64,000 bases of DNA from Priapulus caudatus (Eukaryota; Priapulida; Priapulimorpha; Priapulimorphida; Priapulidae), in assembly GCF_000485595.1 (NCBI RefSeq), contig NW_014577337.1, positions 160,202 through 224,201 of the forward strand. The letters are read 5' to 3'. Each line of letters begins with the position of its first letter. Within the stretch, counting starts at the first letter, position 1. The notes under the pieces were generated by a model. That model was not told the DNA's origin. It saw only the letters and a program-made list of their open reading frames with translations, and made no database searches. Made by a program: the position numbers and the translations under genes. This document shows, piece after piece, positions 10,663 to 20,248 of the stretch.

Positions 10663-10957
10663 GCTCATAGGGTCTATATCCCCTAGTGTACTATCGGAGG
10701 GTACCCTGGGTACGGTTCGATATATCGGAACGTACCCTGGTAACTATCTGATATGGCTAGAGTTAGAGTTAGGGTTAGGGTTAGGGTTAGGGTTAGGGTT
10801 AGGGAGTAGGCGTAGGCGTAGGCGACTCTCTAGACTCGTTAGTGGAGTAGGCGAGGTACGGTCCGGCATATTAGATAGTACCAGGGTACGTTCCGATATA
10901 TCGAACCTTACCCAGGGTACCCTCTGATAGTACCCTGGGGGACATAGACCCTCTCAG
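10663..10957. mobile_element. Long-TIR MITE with telomeric core
   Basis: About 295 bp. Terminal inverted repeats of about 90 bp (both arms contain GGGTCTAT, GAGGGTACCCTGGGTA and TTCGATATATCGGAACGTACC) surround a clean TTAGGG array at about 10759-10806. The decamer CGTTAGTGTG flanks the element (10653-10662 and 10958-10967), consistent with a 9-10-bp target duplication as made by Mutator-like transposases. No transposase ORF. Confidence 0.8.
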
Positions 10958-11083
10958 CGTTAGTGTGACGTGTCATTTCTTTAACTGGCTCAGCGTCAGT
11001 AGACGAATTCTGAATATCAGGTATATTACAGTATACACAGTATATTTACATATTTATAATTACGTGATAATACATAATATGAT

Positions 11084-11125
11084 ATCAAGAGTAGATAATA
11101 GAGATCTCTATTATCTACTCTTGAT
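11084..11125. repeat. Perfect 42-bp palindrome
   Basis: Two perfectly complementary 21-base halves meet without a spacer at AGAGATCTCT (centre between 11104 and 11105); each half holds AAGAGTAGATAATAG or its complement. It could extrude as a cruciform. No flanking ORF explains it. Confidence 0.9.
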
Positions 11126-11559
11126 GATATCTATGTTAGAACTTACACTGCTTGCCATGACGTGTCTACTGTCATAGCTGGGAAATTAGAAGCAGACAAA
11201 CCAACACACAGGATAGCTTGTTCTTAACAGTGCTGCCCAAGTCACACGTCGCTCCTTAGTGAGGTCTCGCGAGAGAGAACCCCGTCAGGGCGTGCCAAAC
11301 CGGTATAAATTACAGGTACTGAAGTAGGTAATTTAGATATACGAACTTTTAAATTATTTCCGCCGAGAGATGGCGCCACTATGTCATATTTAACTACATA
11401 TACGACATCGGTGAGGTTCTAGTTTTACTAAATTAAAAAATAAAGTACAATAAAACCGATATAAAATAACGAACTCTAGACTCAATAAGGTGTTTTGTGT
11501 AAATTCGTACATTACGGAAGAGTTGGACCAGTGGGCAACCCCTGTCCCCTTCCCGTGCC
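11126..11559. other. No recognisable feature
   Basis: Unique-looking sequence with the small palindromic block GGTCTCGCGAGAGAGAACC near 11261. No gene. Confidence 0.4.
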
Positions 11560-12180
11560 GCGCTCCTGTGGGAGATGGGGAAGCAATGCTGCACGCAGGT
11601 GCGTGGAGTGAGGGAGAGAGACAAATGAGAGATGAGGTAGAGGGGGGAGGGAGAATGGTAGGAAGGTACCAGAAAGAAGGGTAGATGGAGCGAGAGCGAG
11701 TAAGAGGTGAGAAGATCGCCAGATAATGACATGTGTAGGAAGAGAGGAGAGAGAGAAAAGAGAGAGGAGATGCATGGGTAACGGGGCAGAGAGCGAGTAA
11801 GAGGTGAGAAGATCGCCAAAGGATGAAATTGCTAGTGAAGAGGAGAAAGAGCAGGAGAAAGAAGAGAGAGAGAGAGAGATGAGACGAAGAGAGAGGAGAG
11901 AGGAGGGAAGAGAGAGAGAGAGAGGCGAGTAATGGGAGTGCGAAAGATGCCAGAAGAGAGGGGTACGGCGAGAGGAGAAGAGAGAGAGCGAGAGAAGAAG
12001 AGAGAGAGATAGAGAGAGAGAGAGAGAGGAGAGAGAAGAGAGATGAGAGAGAGAGAGCGCGAGAGAGAGAGAGAGACGGGAGGGAGCGATGGGGGGGAGG
12101 GAAAAAGAAGAGAAAAAAGAGGGTGTGAGATACAGCGAAAGGAGGTAGGATGTGAGGGAAGGAGAGAGGGAGGAGGGGTA
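11560..12180 (+). repeat. Purine-rich GA tract
   Basis: About 620 bp almost purely A and G on the plus strand with (GA)n runs. A 35-bp block GAGCGAGTAAGAGGTGAGAA plus GATCGCCA occurs twice (about 11691 and 11792). Minus-strand Ser/Leu/Pro-rich ORFs are repeat translations. Homopurine tracts can form triplex DNA. Confidence 0.85.
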
Positions 12181-12415
12181 AAAGCTAGACAGATACCAAT
12201 CTTAAGACGTTAAATACAAAAACAATTTCTTTATTAATCATACATACAACAACAATCACGTACACCTCGCGCCATCTGCCTTCGCTGCTGCTGCTACTGC
12301 CACCACACGGCAGTCACTACTACATGATTTTACATCGCCTGAACTCATCACTCACTGAGCACTGTCATGAATCGTACGTAACCTACATTCACCACTCAGC
12401 ACAGCCTCGAAGCGT

Positions 12416-12826
12416 GTGAGAGGTCTCTCATCGTCTCTCATCGTTGTTCGGTTGAAGGTTTTCACGTGCCATTGGTCTCGGCAACGCTTGTACCCGTATG
12501 GCAGGAAGGATTCGCTAACGTCGCTTGGAAAGTTTTGGGCCGATGTAGAAATCGAGGGTGTGAAAACTCACTCTGATTTTACCATTATCGCTGAAAGTGC
12601 GCGTCCTATTCTTGGTAGGTCCACGGCCGAAAAACTGAAAGTCCTCAAAGTCGGATTTGAGGCAGTTCGAGGTAGTTGTAATCAGATAGGATCTGACCCT
12701 AAGCCTATATGGATCGAGGAGATCAAGCACGAATTTCCGGGATGTTTCAACGGGATCGGTAAACTTAAGGATTACCAGGCGACCATTCATTTGGATCCGA
12801 ACTTTAAATCGGTGGTGCAAAGCTAG
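12416..12826 (+). pseudogene. Ty3/gypsy protease-to-RT linker fragment
   Basis: From about residue 18 the frame reads like the end of a retroelement aspartic protease and the linker into RT: RLYPYGRKDSL, a segment VEIEGVKTHSDFTII, then ILGRSTAEKL near residue 66, where gypsy proteases have the I-L/G-R motif. The catalytic DTGA block lies upstream and is absent. The frame ends with TAG two codons before RT resumes in the same frame at 12833, so a single stop separates them. The first residues are probably flanking DNA. Confidence 0.75.
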
Positions 12827-13536
12827 AGAAGAGTGCCTTACGGAATGCGGGACAAACTCGAGAGCAAGATTCAGGAGTTAATTCGTGATGACATAATCGA
12901 ACCAGTGGAGGGACCGACCCGCTGGGTGAGCCCGGTAGTTATCATTCCTAAGAAATCCGGCGAGATTAGGTTATGCGTGGATATGAGGCAGGCCAACAAG
13001 GCTGTAATCCGAGAACGCCATCCGATTCCGACCGTGGACGAGGTGTTACAGAAAATAAACGGCAGTACCGTTTATAGCAAGTTAGATCTGAAAAGTGGGT
13101 TTCATCAAATTGAGCTTGATGAGGAATCGCGAGGGATCACAACGTTCTCTACACACTTAGGCCTGTTCCGTTATAAGCGCTTATAATGTTCGGAATCAGT
13201 TCAGCACCTGAACTTTTCTAACACATCGTGCAACAGGTGATCGCCTAATGCGAAGGTTGTGAGAATATTTCCGATGATTTGATCATTCACGGTCGCGGAC
13301 GCAAGGATTATGATTCGCGATTGACAAATGTGCTAGCTAAACTGCACGACCGGGGACTGACTTTAAATGAACCAAAATGCGAAATAGCTATGCCGCAGCT
13401 CGAGTTTATGGGTCATAACCTGGGTGGCCACGGGATTTCGCCAACTCATGAGCCTCAGAAGTCCGTAGTTTCATGGGCCTTGTCAACTTTAGCGCTCGTT
13501 TTATTCGCAATCTGGCCTCTATCGCTGAACCGTTGA
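12827..13536 (+). pseudogene. Ty3/gypsy reverse transcriptase fragments
   Basis: RT copies element RNA into DNA. The first piece (to 13186) has the fingers motif IPKKSGEIRLCVDMR and the first catalytic Asp in YSKLDLKSGFHQI, ending before the FGISSAP motif, which follows after a stop and frame change at about 13187. The second piece (13279-13536) has ISDDLIIHGRG at its start (SDD in place of Y-x-D-D) and continues into the thumb (KCEIAMPQLEFMGH). Its tail after about 13460 is out of frame; the proper reading continues in the next entry. Confidence 0.9.
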
Positions 13537-13898
13537 GGAGGTTAACGCGTCGCGAGAAGGAATTCGTTTGGGGAAAAGAACAGGAGGAATCTTTCCAAGC
13601 GCTGAGGGAGGCATTGAGTAACGCGGAGAACTTGGCCTATTTCAAAACTGGAGCAAAGACTGAGATCATTGTCGATGCTGGACCCGTCGGTCTGGGAGCC
13701 ATGCTCGTGCAGAATCAGGATAATCAGAAACGTGTCATTTGCTACGCTAGCAGAAGTTTGAAAAACGTGGAGCGCAGGTACTCGCAAACGGAGAAGGAGG
13801 CCTTAGGTATTGTCTGGGCCTCTGAACGTTTTTATGTGTTCCTGTATGGGATGTCCTTCGAAATTGTGACCGACCATAAGCCGCTTGTGTACATTTAA
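13473..13898 (+). pseudogene. Ty3/gypsy connection and RNase H
   Basis: The frame starts in the RT-RNase H connector (GLVNFSARFIRNLA, EPLRRLTR) and carries the RNase H domain: IIVDAGPVGLGAMLVQ (first catalytic Asp), VICYASRSL, ERRYSQTEKEALGIVW (catalytic Glu) and VTDHKPLVYI (Asp). RNase H removes template RNA during reverse transcription. The frame ends with TAA immediately after DHKPL; the next entry continues after a short insertion. Confidence 0.92.
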
Positions 13899-13901
13899 TA
13901 A

Positions 13902-14226
13902 GTGTACATTTATTCGAAGAAATCGAAACCATCCGCTAGGATCGAGCGTTGGGTCTTAAAGCTACAACCGAATATTCCGGGTAAGGAAATGACCGCAGAC
14001 GCATTGTCTAGACTGATCAGGGACACTGACTGTGAACGCGAAAACACGGATCCCGCGGAGGATTATGTCAGACTAATCGTGAGGGAAGCATCCCCGAGGG
14101 CACTGCAAATCCGAGAAATTGAGAGCGCGTCCGCCGAAGATGATACATTGGACATTGTGAGAGACTGTGTGAAGGACAGTGATTGGGCTTATCTGCCCAC
14201 TGAGTTCAAGCCTGTTCATGTGACAT
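13902..14226 (+). pseudogene. RNase H tail and pre-integrase segment
   Basis: Begins YSKKSKPSARIERWVLKLQ, the usual end of gypsy RNase H, followed by GKEMTADALSRL and an acidic linker. The reading stops where the H-H-C-C zinc finger of integrase should start, so the joint at about 14226 is a deletion. Confidence 0.85.
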
Positions 14227-15304
14227 GACCTGTTCACGGACAGAGACGTGTAAGTCGTGTCATGGATGCCAGCTGGTCAGCCAGCCGTCAAACCCGGAAT
14301 CTGTCAAACAAACTGAAATGCCTACACAGCCCTGGCATGATTTGGCCGCAGACCTGATGGGCCCGCTGGCCTCAGGGGAGTGGATATTCGCGGTAGTAGA
14401 CTATTACAGTCGGTTTTTTGAAATTGACTTTATGAAGACCACGACGTCCGACAAGTTGACAAGTTTGGACAGGATGTTCACAAGGCATGGATATCCTGTC
14501 GCTGAAAACCGACAACGGACCTAACTTGGTATCTGAAGTGTTCGAGTCTTACCTCCGCGAAACTGGTAGTGAACACCGCAAAACGACGCCATTGTGGCCA
14601 CAGGCCAATGGCGAGATCGAGTGCCAAAACCGCAGCATGCTAAAAGCTTTGAAAATCGCTCAAGTCGAAGGGAGAGACTGGAAATCTGAATTGAACAAGT
14701 TCTTGCTAGCTTACCGTACCACCCCGCACACAACAACTGGAGTAAGCCCGTCCGAACTTTTGTACGGGAGACAGATCAGGTCGAAAATGCCTGAGTGGTC
14801 AGAGGGAAACATTCGGAGTCAGAAAGACTTGGCCGCAAAAGACAGGGATGCAGAATCAAAGCAAAAGACCACTGACTATGCAGATAATCGCAGAAACGCG
14901 CGCGAAAGCGACCTCACCATCGGAGACCAAGCCCTCTTGCGACAACCGCGTCAAAACAAACTGTCAACTTAGTTTGCCGAAAAGCCGCTCATTGTCATAG
15001 AGAAGACCGGCAGCCAGGTGACCATTGAATCCGATCGTGGCGGGCGGTACAAACGCAACACATCGCATCTGAAAAAGTTTGTGGCCGACCCTGGAATCGT
15101 CGTTGGGCCTGACGACAACCCAGGTCCAGATCAAGTTTCGCTAGGAGAGATGGAGACACCATAACCTGAAGTTGTCATCGAGACACCCAGTCCTAGAGCA
15201 TCTACTTGGGCCAGAAGACCGATCAGAGAGCGTCGTCCCCCAGCTAGATTCAAAGACTTTGACATGAGTGTTGAAGACAGTGACTCTGTACATGTAGTAA
15301 AGTG
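14227..15304 (+). pseudogene. Ty3/gypsy integrase remnant
   Basis: Integrase inserts element DNA into the genome. The first frame (to 14524) keeps the last Cys pair of the zinc finger (CKSCHGC) and the first catalytic Asp in HDLAADLMGP. A frame change at about 14500 leads to 14487-14972 with KTDNGPNLVSEVF (second Asp) and QANGEIECQNRSM (catalytic Glu). Past a TAG at 14970, GQVTIESDRGGRYKRN-like C-terminal sequence and an RPIRERRPPARFKD tail run to TGA at 15304, broken once by TAA at about 15162. Confidence 0.9.
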
Positions 15305-15550
15305 ACTCTGTGTATGCGTTGTGAACCGTTGTAGTTGTTTCACTATAAAATCATTAGTCATTCCGCTATAAATCATTAGCATGATTAGTTGAGGAAATTA
15401 CAAAGTTAAGTGTTAAGTGCAAAGACTGCGCTGTAGTTTAATCTTAGTTGTCAAGTTATTTAGTTGTGAGAAAGTTAATTCGGGAGAATTCTTGAGTTAC
15501 AGAGTAATTCTGAATAATTCCTGTGTCTGGGGATTTACATTTAATTTTTG

Positions 15551-15783
15551 AGAAAGGAAGGGATGTAGTGTTTGACAATACATCTTTGCGTTCCGTTCAC
15601 TACAACTTAACCTGTAATTTACACTTACCCCCGCTAGGGGCCGCGGAGTGTGGTTGTTGATAATAAATGGTCGACAGCCGAGTTGGTTTAATCCGTCTTC
15701 TAAGTTAAATCTGTAATCATTAAAGCACATGAGGCCGAGAAACCATAAAATAATCTTTGTGGTTTCAGGGCCACGGTGTTACA
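15551..15783 (+). repeat. Polypurine tract and 3' LTR (220 bp)
   Basis: AGAAAGGAAGGGA (15551-15563) is a polypurine tract directly followed by a TG...CA sequence starting TGTAGTG at 15564 and ending GTGTTACA at 15783. An AATAAA signal lies near 15663. No second copy is in the window, so the 3' boundary is inferred from the TG/CA rule. Confidence 0.7.
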
Positions 15784-16440
15784 AATATTGGAAAAATTCC
15801 ATAAATATGCCAATGGGATGATGAAAATAATTCAGTCATTTAAAACTGCAATTTACCCCCTAACCTCAGAATCACCCAATTATAACATGTATTTCATTAT
15901 GCCACTTTCGCGAATATAAAGACAGATTTTTGCAAGTTAAAATCTTTGATTCTTGTATTACTGTTCTCCATAACACTTATTCGATACTTTTATTGGATTC
16001 CTTGTCCCTGAAAACATAGGATTAGCATATTTTAAAAGGTGTTTAGGGTGATTAGAGGCAGAAATACGGCCAAATATGTATTTTATAGCGGCCATTTTGA
16101 AAATTCAAAATGGCGGCAATACCGGTATCTCCGCAAATGTAAACATTGTTTTTCGAATTCCTCATGTTATAACCTTTCCAAAAATGCATAGGTTTGCTAA
16201 TCTACCATGATTCTAAACTAAATTAAATTTATTGACATAGTGAACCTGACTAGTTGTTACAAGATGCCAATAAAGCCATTATTATAATAATTATTACTCT
16301 TGTATGTCTAGATCTGAAAGGCGGCTGATCAAACTGGGACAAAATTAATCAGTGTTACCACAAGCATGATGAGTCTTCGGCTGAATGTTCTTCGTACTGT
16401 ATTTTTGAGCGAATCCGTTGCGTTATCGATGAAATCTAGC
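15784..16440. other. AT-rich region with paired ATGGCGGC palindrome
   Basis: No gene. At about 16088-16117 a palindrome reads GCGGCCATTTTG then CAAAATGGCGGC; similar palindromes recur at about 23950 and 28575. The surrounding sequence looks like part of a dispersed non-coding repeat. Confidence 0.5.
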
Positions 16441-16645
16441 GGGGTCTTCGTTTTCGTGATTTGACCCCCAAATTACGAAAATGAAGACCCTCATCAAACT
16501 GCCAAAATATCACATTTTATACGTCAGGGCACCAGCAGACTCTTCCTCAATGTTGTGGTACTAATGGCATGGTTGAGGGAGTCTTCGTTTTTGGGTCTTC
16601 GTTTTCGAGGTCTTTGGTCTTCGGTCTTCGTTTTCGTAACACCCG
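16441..16645. repeat. GTCTTCGTTTTCG hairpin repeat
   Basis: 16442-16490 is an imperfect hairpin whose arms are GGGTCTTCGTTTTCGTG and its complement. The motif GTCTTCGTTTTCG recurs about four times at 16579-16640. This looks like a small foldback element or its sub-repeats. Confidence 0.65.
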
Positions 16646-16761
16646 TACTGGCAAGCAGTAAGATTTGTGTGCAGTCCTCGTATTTTTATGCTTTTACTTG
16701 CTAATCTATAAGAATGTGATTTTAATACCAGATAATTAAACAATTTTTGTTTAATTTAAAG

Positions 16762-16863
16762 GTCCAAGTACGGTGTTCTAGAGGGCAGATATTCTGGCGA
16801 CATGATACAGAAAATTGGTGGAGTACTGCCAGTTAGTGTTCAAGGATTTGAACATGATCAGAC
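16762..16863 (+). pseudogene. Ulp1-PHD gene, exon 1 (5' part)
   Basis: Acceptor AG at 16760-16761, then an open frame (from 16763) including EGRYSGDMIQKIGGVLPV and FEHDQT. The frame is cut by the LTR retrotransposon at 16864. If the element and one CAGAC copy are ignored, the frame continues without a shift at 21535, which is the main argument that this was coding. I recognise no domain in this exon. Confidence 0.6.
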
Positions 16864-17061
16864 TGTCACGATACTATTCGGTAATATATGAGTAATATCA
16901 CAGTGTTAGAGCCAACCGGGAAGGTTCTTAGAATCAAAACTGAAACCGACTTGTTATTCATGATCTGTGTTTGGTTGAGCTGATTGTGTTATTGTGTGGC
17001 TTGTTAAAGAAATGTCTTCTGTTCATTAAAAGATATAGTTCGTGGTATCCTGAACGCGACA
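16864..17061 (+). repeat. 5' LTR (198 bp)
   Basis: Begins TGTCACGATACTATTCGG and ends CCTGAACGCGACA (TG...CA rule). Matches 21328-21529 along its length. Confidence 0.93.
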
Positions 17062-17074
17062 TGGTGTCAGAAGT
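17062..17074 (+). other. Primer-binding site (tRNA-Leu type)
   Basis: TGGTGTCAGAAGT directly follows the 5' LTR. The leading TGG pairs with the CCA end of a tRNA, and TGGTGTCAGAAG resembles the complement of tRNA-Leu 3' ends. The tRNA assignment is from memory. Confidence 0.75.
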
Positions 17075-17104
17075 AAACATGGACATACAGTGATTATTAA
17101 AAAG

Positions 17105-18510
17105 CAAGCGGGGACGACGCTATACACGTACACGCGCGCACACTCGGGTACACACACGTGCACGCGGGTACATGCACGTGCACGCGGGTACATGCACGTA
17201 CACGCGGGTACACGCACGTACACGCGGGTACACGCAGATACACGCACGTACATGCAGGTACACGCGGGTACACGACTCACGTACACGGCGTAGACACGCC
17301 AGTATAACACGCACGTACATGCAGGTACACGCGGTACACAACACGCACTAGTACACGCGACGTACCCTGGCGGGTACACGCGGGTACACCACGTACACGC
17401 GAGTACACGCCCGACACGTGCACGCGTCCACGCGACGTACACTGGAGATACACCACGTACACTCGAGTACACGCACGTACACGCGGGTACAGCGGAGATA
17501 CACGCACAAGGATGCCGGCGGCGTCCGCTCGCACCACGCATCGTGGAGCGACCCGGTGACCACGCCAGATACACTCCCGCACGACAGCCGCGGGTACACG
17601 CGCACGTAACATTCCGCGGGTAACACGCACGTGTATGGCTGCCACAGTGGACAACAAAGTCAGAGACAATCATGACTGACAATAGTCTATGCGCATATAA
17701 TCGACCAATGGAAGACGACGGCATATATGCCCTGCATTATAAATGACATAGACTGAGGCATTATTAGTGCCCGCTATAATCTGGAGCCAATCAAATCAAT
17801 AGGAATTTTGTGCGCACCATAAATAACTGTCCGTCCCACCCGTGTTGTACCGCACCTGTCCGTCCCAAAAATCAAAGAATCTATCCCTCTTGACCCATAA
17901 ATAAACTGTCCGTCCCGTTTTTACACTTCCGTCCCGTTTTACCAATTGCATGAATGTATTGGGACTGGTATCCGGCTCACCCTGCCTACAGCAATGAAAC
18001 TACGCTTCTGCGACGACAGTTCGGCCGCGAAACCATCTACCAGACGTGGAAAAATCTCAGCGGCGGCCAGTGCCCATGAGCATAATTGGGGGCACAGCGC
18101 CCTAGCATAACATCATTACATTGTATTCAGCCGAACCAAGACAAGTGGCTCTCGAGACGGTCAAAACGCGGAGACGGAGTTATTTTATGGTGACATAATT
18201 CCTTTGATTTTTGGGACGGAAGTGGTCAAGAACGGGGACGGAAGTTATTTATGGTGGAACATAATTCTTTGATTTGGATTGGCTGCGATATATATGCGGG
18301 CCATATATTCGCAATTTATAGCGGGCATATATTTCCTCCGCTTCCCATGTGGTGATTATATGCGGGCAATAGTAATATCGTCAGTCATCTAGTTCTTGTA
18401 TTTTGTCCACCTGGGGGCAATCTATAACACCGGTGGCAGCGCGGCGGGCACACGCACGTACCCCACATTGCTACAAGCCGCGGCGTACACGTCACCTGCA
18501 CGCGGTACAC
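17105..18510 (+). repeat. GTAC decamer minisatellite in retroelement leader
   Basis: Between primer-binding site and gag lies an array of 10-bp units (GTACACGCGG, GTACATGCAC, GTACACGCAC), clear at 17105-17480, degenerate to about 17630 and resuming at about 18440-18510 after a foldback insertion. GTAC recurs about every ten bases. The minus-strand ORF of 232 codons here (17026-17724) is a repeat translation. Confidence 0.8.
17637..18425. mobile_element. Foldback/MITE inside the retroelement leader
   Basis: Long imperfect inverted repeats: ATGACTGAC at 17672 against GTCAGTCAT at 18388, the block AGCCAATC plus CCATAAATAACTGTCCGTCCC near 17792-17845 against its complement near 18220-18285, with some pairing out to about 17637 and 18425. 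The centre (about 17960-18165) carries a dispersed repeat also found at 49407-49600. It splits the GTAC minisatellite. No ORF and no clear target duplication. Confidence 0.7.
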
Positions 18511-18559
18511 CCACGTACCGCGACCCATGCTGAACACCTTGGCGCCGCGCATAGATCTG

Positions 18560-18870
18560 TCTGTTACAAAATCATGTGATGTTCGTAACGAACCACTCCC
18601 AGTAGAGTGACTTTCGTTTAACGAAAATTCCTCGCAGTAGCTGATTCGTAATGAAATCATTTCCGCTCGTAGTTCGATTTCGTTAACGATAATCACTCTT
18701 GTTAGACTTGATTCGTTACGAAAATCAAACTGATTTTTGTAACGAAACTCACTCGCATAGGCTGCTTCTGCGCGCGTACGACATCACTCGCAGCTACCTG
18801 AATCTCGTAACGACAATCCACTCTTGGTAGAGCTCTTCGATTTCGTACAAAATCATGATTTTCGTAAACG
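18560..18870 (+). repeat. TTCGTTACGAAA degenerate satellite
   Basis: Irregular units of about 40-45 bp built around GATTCGTTACGAAAATCA and CACTCGCAGTAG, with the palindromic core TTCGTTACGAA. Located between the leader minisatellite and gag. Confidence 0.7.
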
Positions 18871-18880
18871 AAATCAAGTC

Positions 18881-19622
18881 ATGGCACGAGCACCTGTGGC
18901 GCCCGCACACACACCCCCAATATCAAGAGTATTGGCCCGAGTGGCGGCCGACGAGATAGCCGTACAGAGATTTGCGTCCGAAGTTGAACAAGGAAATAGT
19001 GATCGTGGCAGAAATATGCTGCCTAGTCATCTACTGTATGGGCGGGATGACGCTATGAGCAACATATCAACATACCATTTGAGTTTGAAAAGGTGAAACA
19101 GAACAAGTCAATGGTTCGACTTGGTGCTCCACGGGAAATTGAATGAGAACAGAACTTTCGTGGCCGCACGCGTTGGATACAGGTAATTCAGCCAGAACGG
19201 TGGCACAGTTCCTACCTGCGAGGTATAACAAGGCTAGAGACGGCGAGAATGATTTCAGTTACGCAGTCTATATGAACTGGGCAGAACATTGTGAGCTTGC
19301 GTCACGGCCCTAAAGAGGAGAACATCAGGACAGGTAGTGAATTGGCATTACTGATAAAAGGTGCGTGTCAGAGGAGAAATTACAACTGACCCCTGATCTG
19401 ACCCTTGCAAGAGCCATCGAAATAACTAGACAGACAGAGCAGGTGAAGGCACAAGTAACTGTTCAAGGCCACGAAGTTAGAGATCTGGAAGAAGTGGTAC
19501 GACCATTTAAGCCAAAGTTTCAGCAGCAGAGTAAGCGCTACTACGGTGACAAGAATGCATATGGAGCCACCAGGCAGGGTTACTATGTGTACCAGGTGTG
19601 GGTCGAGCCATGGTCGGGGTGA
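18881..19622 (+). pseudogene. gag-like remnant
   Basis: An ATG at 18881 opens a frame (to 19096) that sits where gag starts but shows no recognisable motif. After frame breaks between 19097 and 19365, a second frame (19365-19622) contains LTPDLTLARAIEITRQTEQ, the segment that precedes the nucleocapsid zinc knuckle in Mag-type gag. Gag would form the particle; here it is interrupted at least twice. Confidence 0.65.
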
Positions 19623-20193
19623 CAGCTGCCCAGCGAAGGACAAGCGCTGCAGGAAGTGTAAAAAGATGGGACATTTCCAAGCTGTCTGTCGGACAAAACA
19701 GGCAAATGAGGTGACGTCACGACATGCGAATGACAGTGGTACGAGTGAGAGCTATGATAGGCTATTCATAGGATCAATCACTCAGGGTCGGGATGACCCA
19801 TGGCAAGTGCAACTGGAAATTGCCGGCAAATCGGTGGATTTCAAAATAGATACTGGGGCAGACATCACCGTCATGTCAGCAAGAACGTACAGTGGCTTGC
19901 ATAACAGACCAGTATTGAAGCCGACAAACACCATACTGTCCAGTCCAGGAGGAACACTAACATGTAAGGGACAGTTTGTGATGCAGACGAGCCATACAGG
20001 GAAAATGTACAGCTTTCCAGTGGTCGTACTTACGGGCCCACAGGTTAATAATCTGTTAGGTCGACAGGTGGCATCACAAATGGGCCTAGTGAAGCGAGTC
20101 AACGAGATAGATAGAACATTGTTTGGAGATATTGGTTTGTTAAAGTGCGACCCGGTAAAAATACAGCTGAAAGAAAATTCCATACAGTATTAA
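19546..20193 (+). CDS. Zinc knuckle and aspartic protease ORF
   Basis: The frame carries paired Cys motifs (CTRCGSSHGRGDSC and CRKCKKMGHFQAVC, the latter a C-x2-C-x4-H-x4-C nucleocapsid knuckle), then a retropepsin: FKIDTGADITVMS (active-site D-T-G) near residue 103 and NNLLGRQVASQMGL near residue 167 (the protease I/L-L-G-R block). It runs on into the linker before RT and stops at TAA 20191. RT resumes after a frame change. It overlaps the gag frame by about 77 bases, as expected for frameshift expression or from decay. Confidence 0.85.
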   Translation: MTRMHMEPPGRVTMCTRCGSSHGRGDSCPAKDKRCRKCKKMGHFQAVCRTKQANEVTSRHANDSGTSESYDRLFIGSITQGRDDPWQVQLEIAGKSVDFKIDTGADITVMSARTYSGLHNRPVLKPTNTILSSPGGTLTCKGQFVMQTSHTGKMYSFPVVVLTGPQVNNLLGRQVASQMGLVKRVNEIDRTLFGDIGLLKCDPVKIQLKENSIQY

Positions 20194-20248
20194 CACTGCC
20201 CGCAGGGTGCCATTTCCGATACTGTCCAAGGTCAAGTAGCTGGAATAT

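Larger units (their letters stand above)
12470..15783 (+). mobile_element. Ty3/gypsy LTR retrotransposon, 5'-truncated
   Basis: Plus-strand pol remnant in the order protease end, reverse transcriptase, RNase H, integrase, followed by a polypurine tract and one LTR. No gag and no second LTR copy is found upstream, so the 5' half is lost. At least six frame breaks or stops separate the pieces, and the integrase zinc-finger region is missing between about 14226 and 14240. It is not an active element. Confidence 0.9.

Noticed and set aside
11433-11819. Ser/Leu/Pro-rich secreted protein on the minus strand
   Set aside because: Translation of the purine tract; frames differ between the two duplicated blocks.
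15131-15382. 83-codon minus-strand ORF
   Set aside because: Antisense to the integrase tail and the sequence before the LTR; no motif.
17026-17724. 232-codon minus-strand ORF rich in Cys, Val, Tyr and Arg
   Set aside because: It is a translation of the GTAC minisatellite in the retroelement leader and changes frame with repeat variants.
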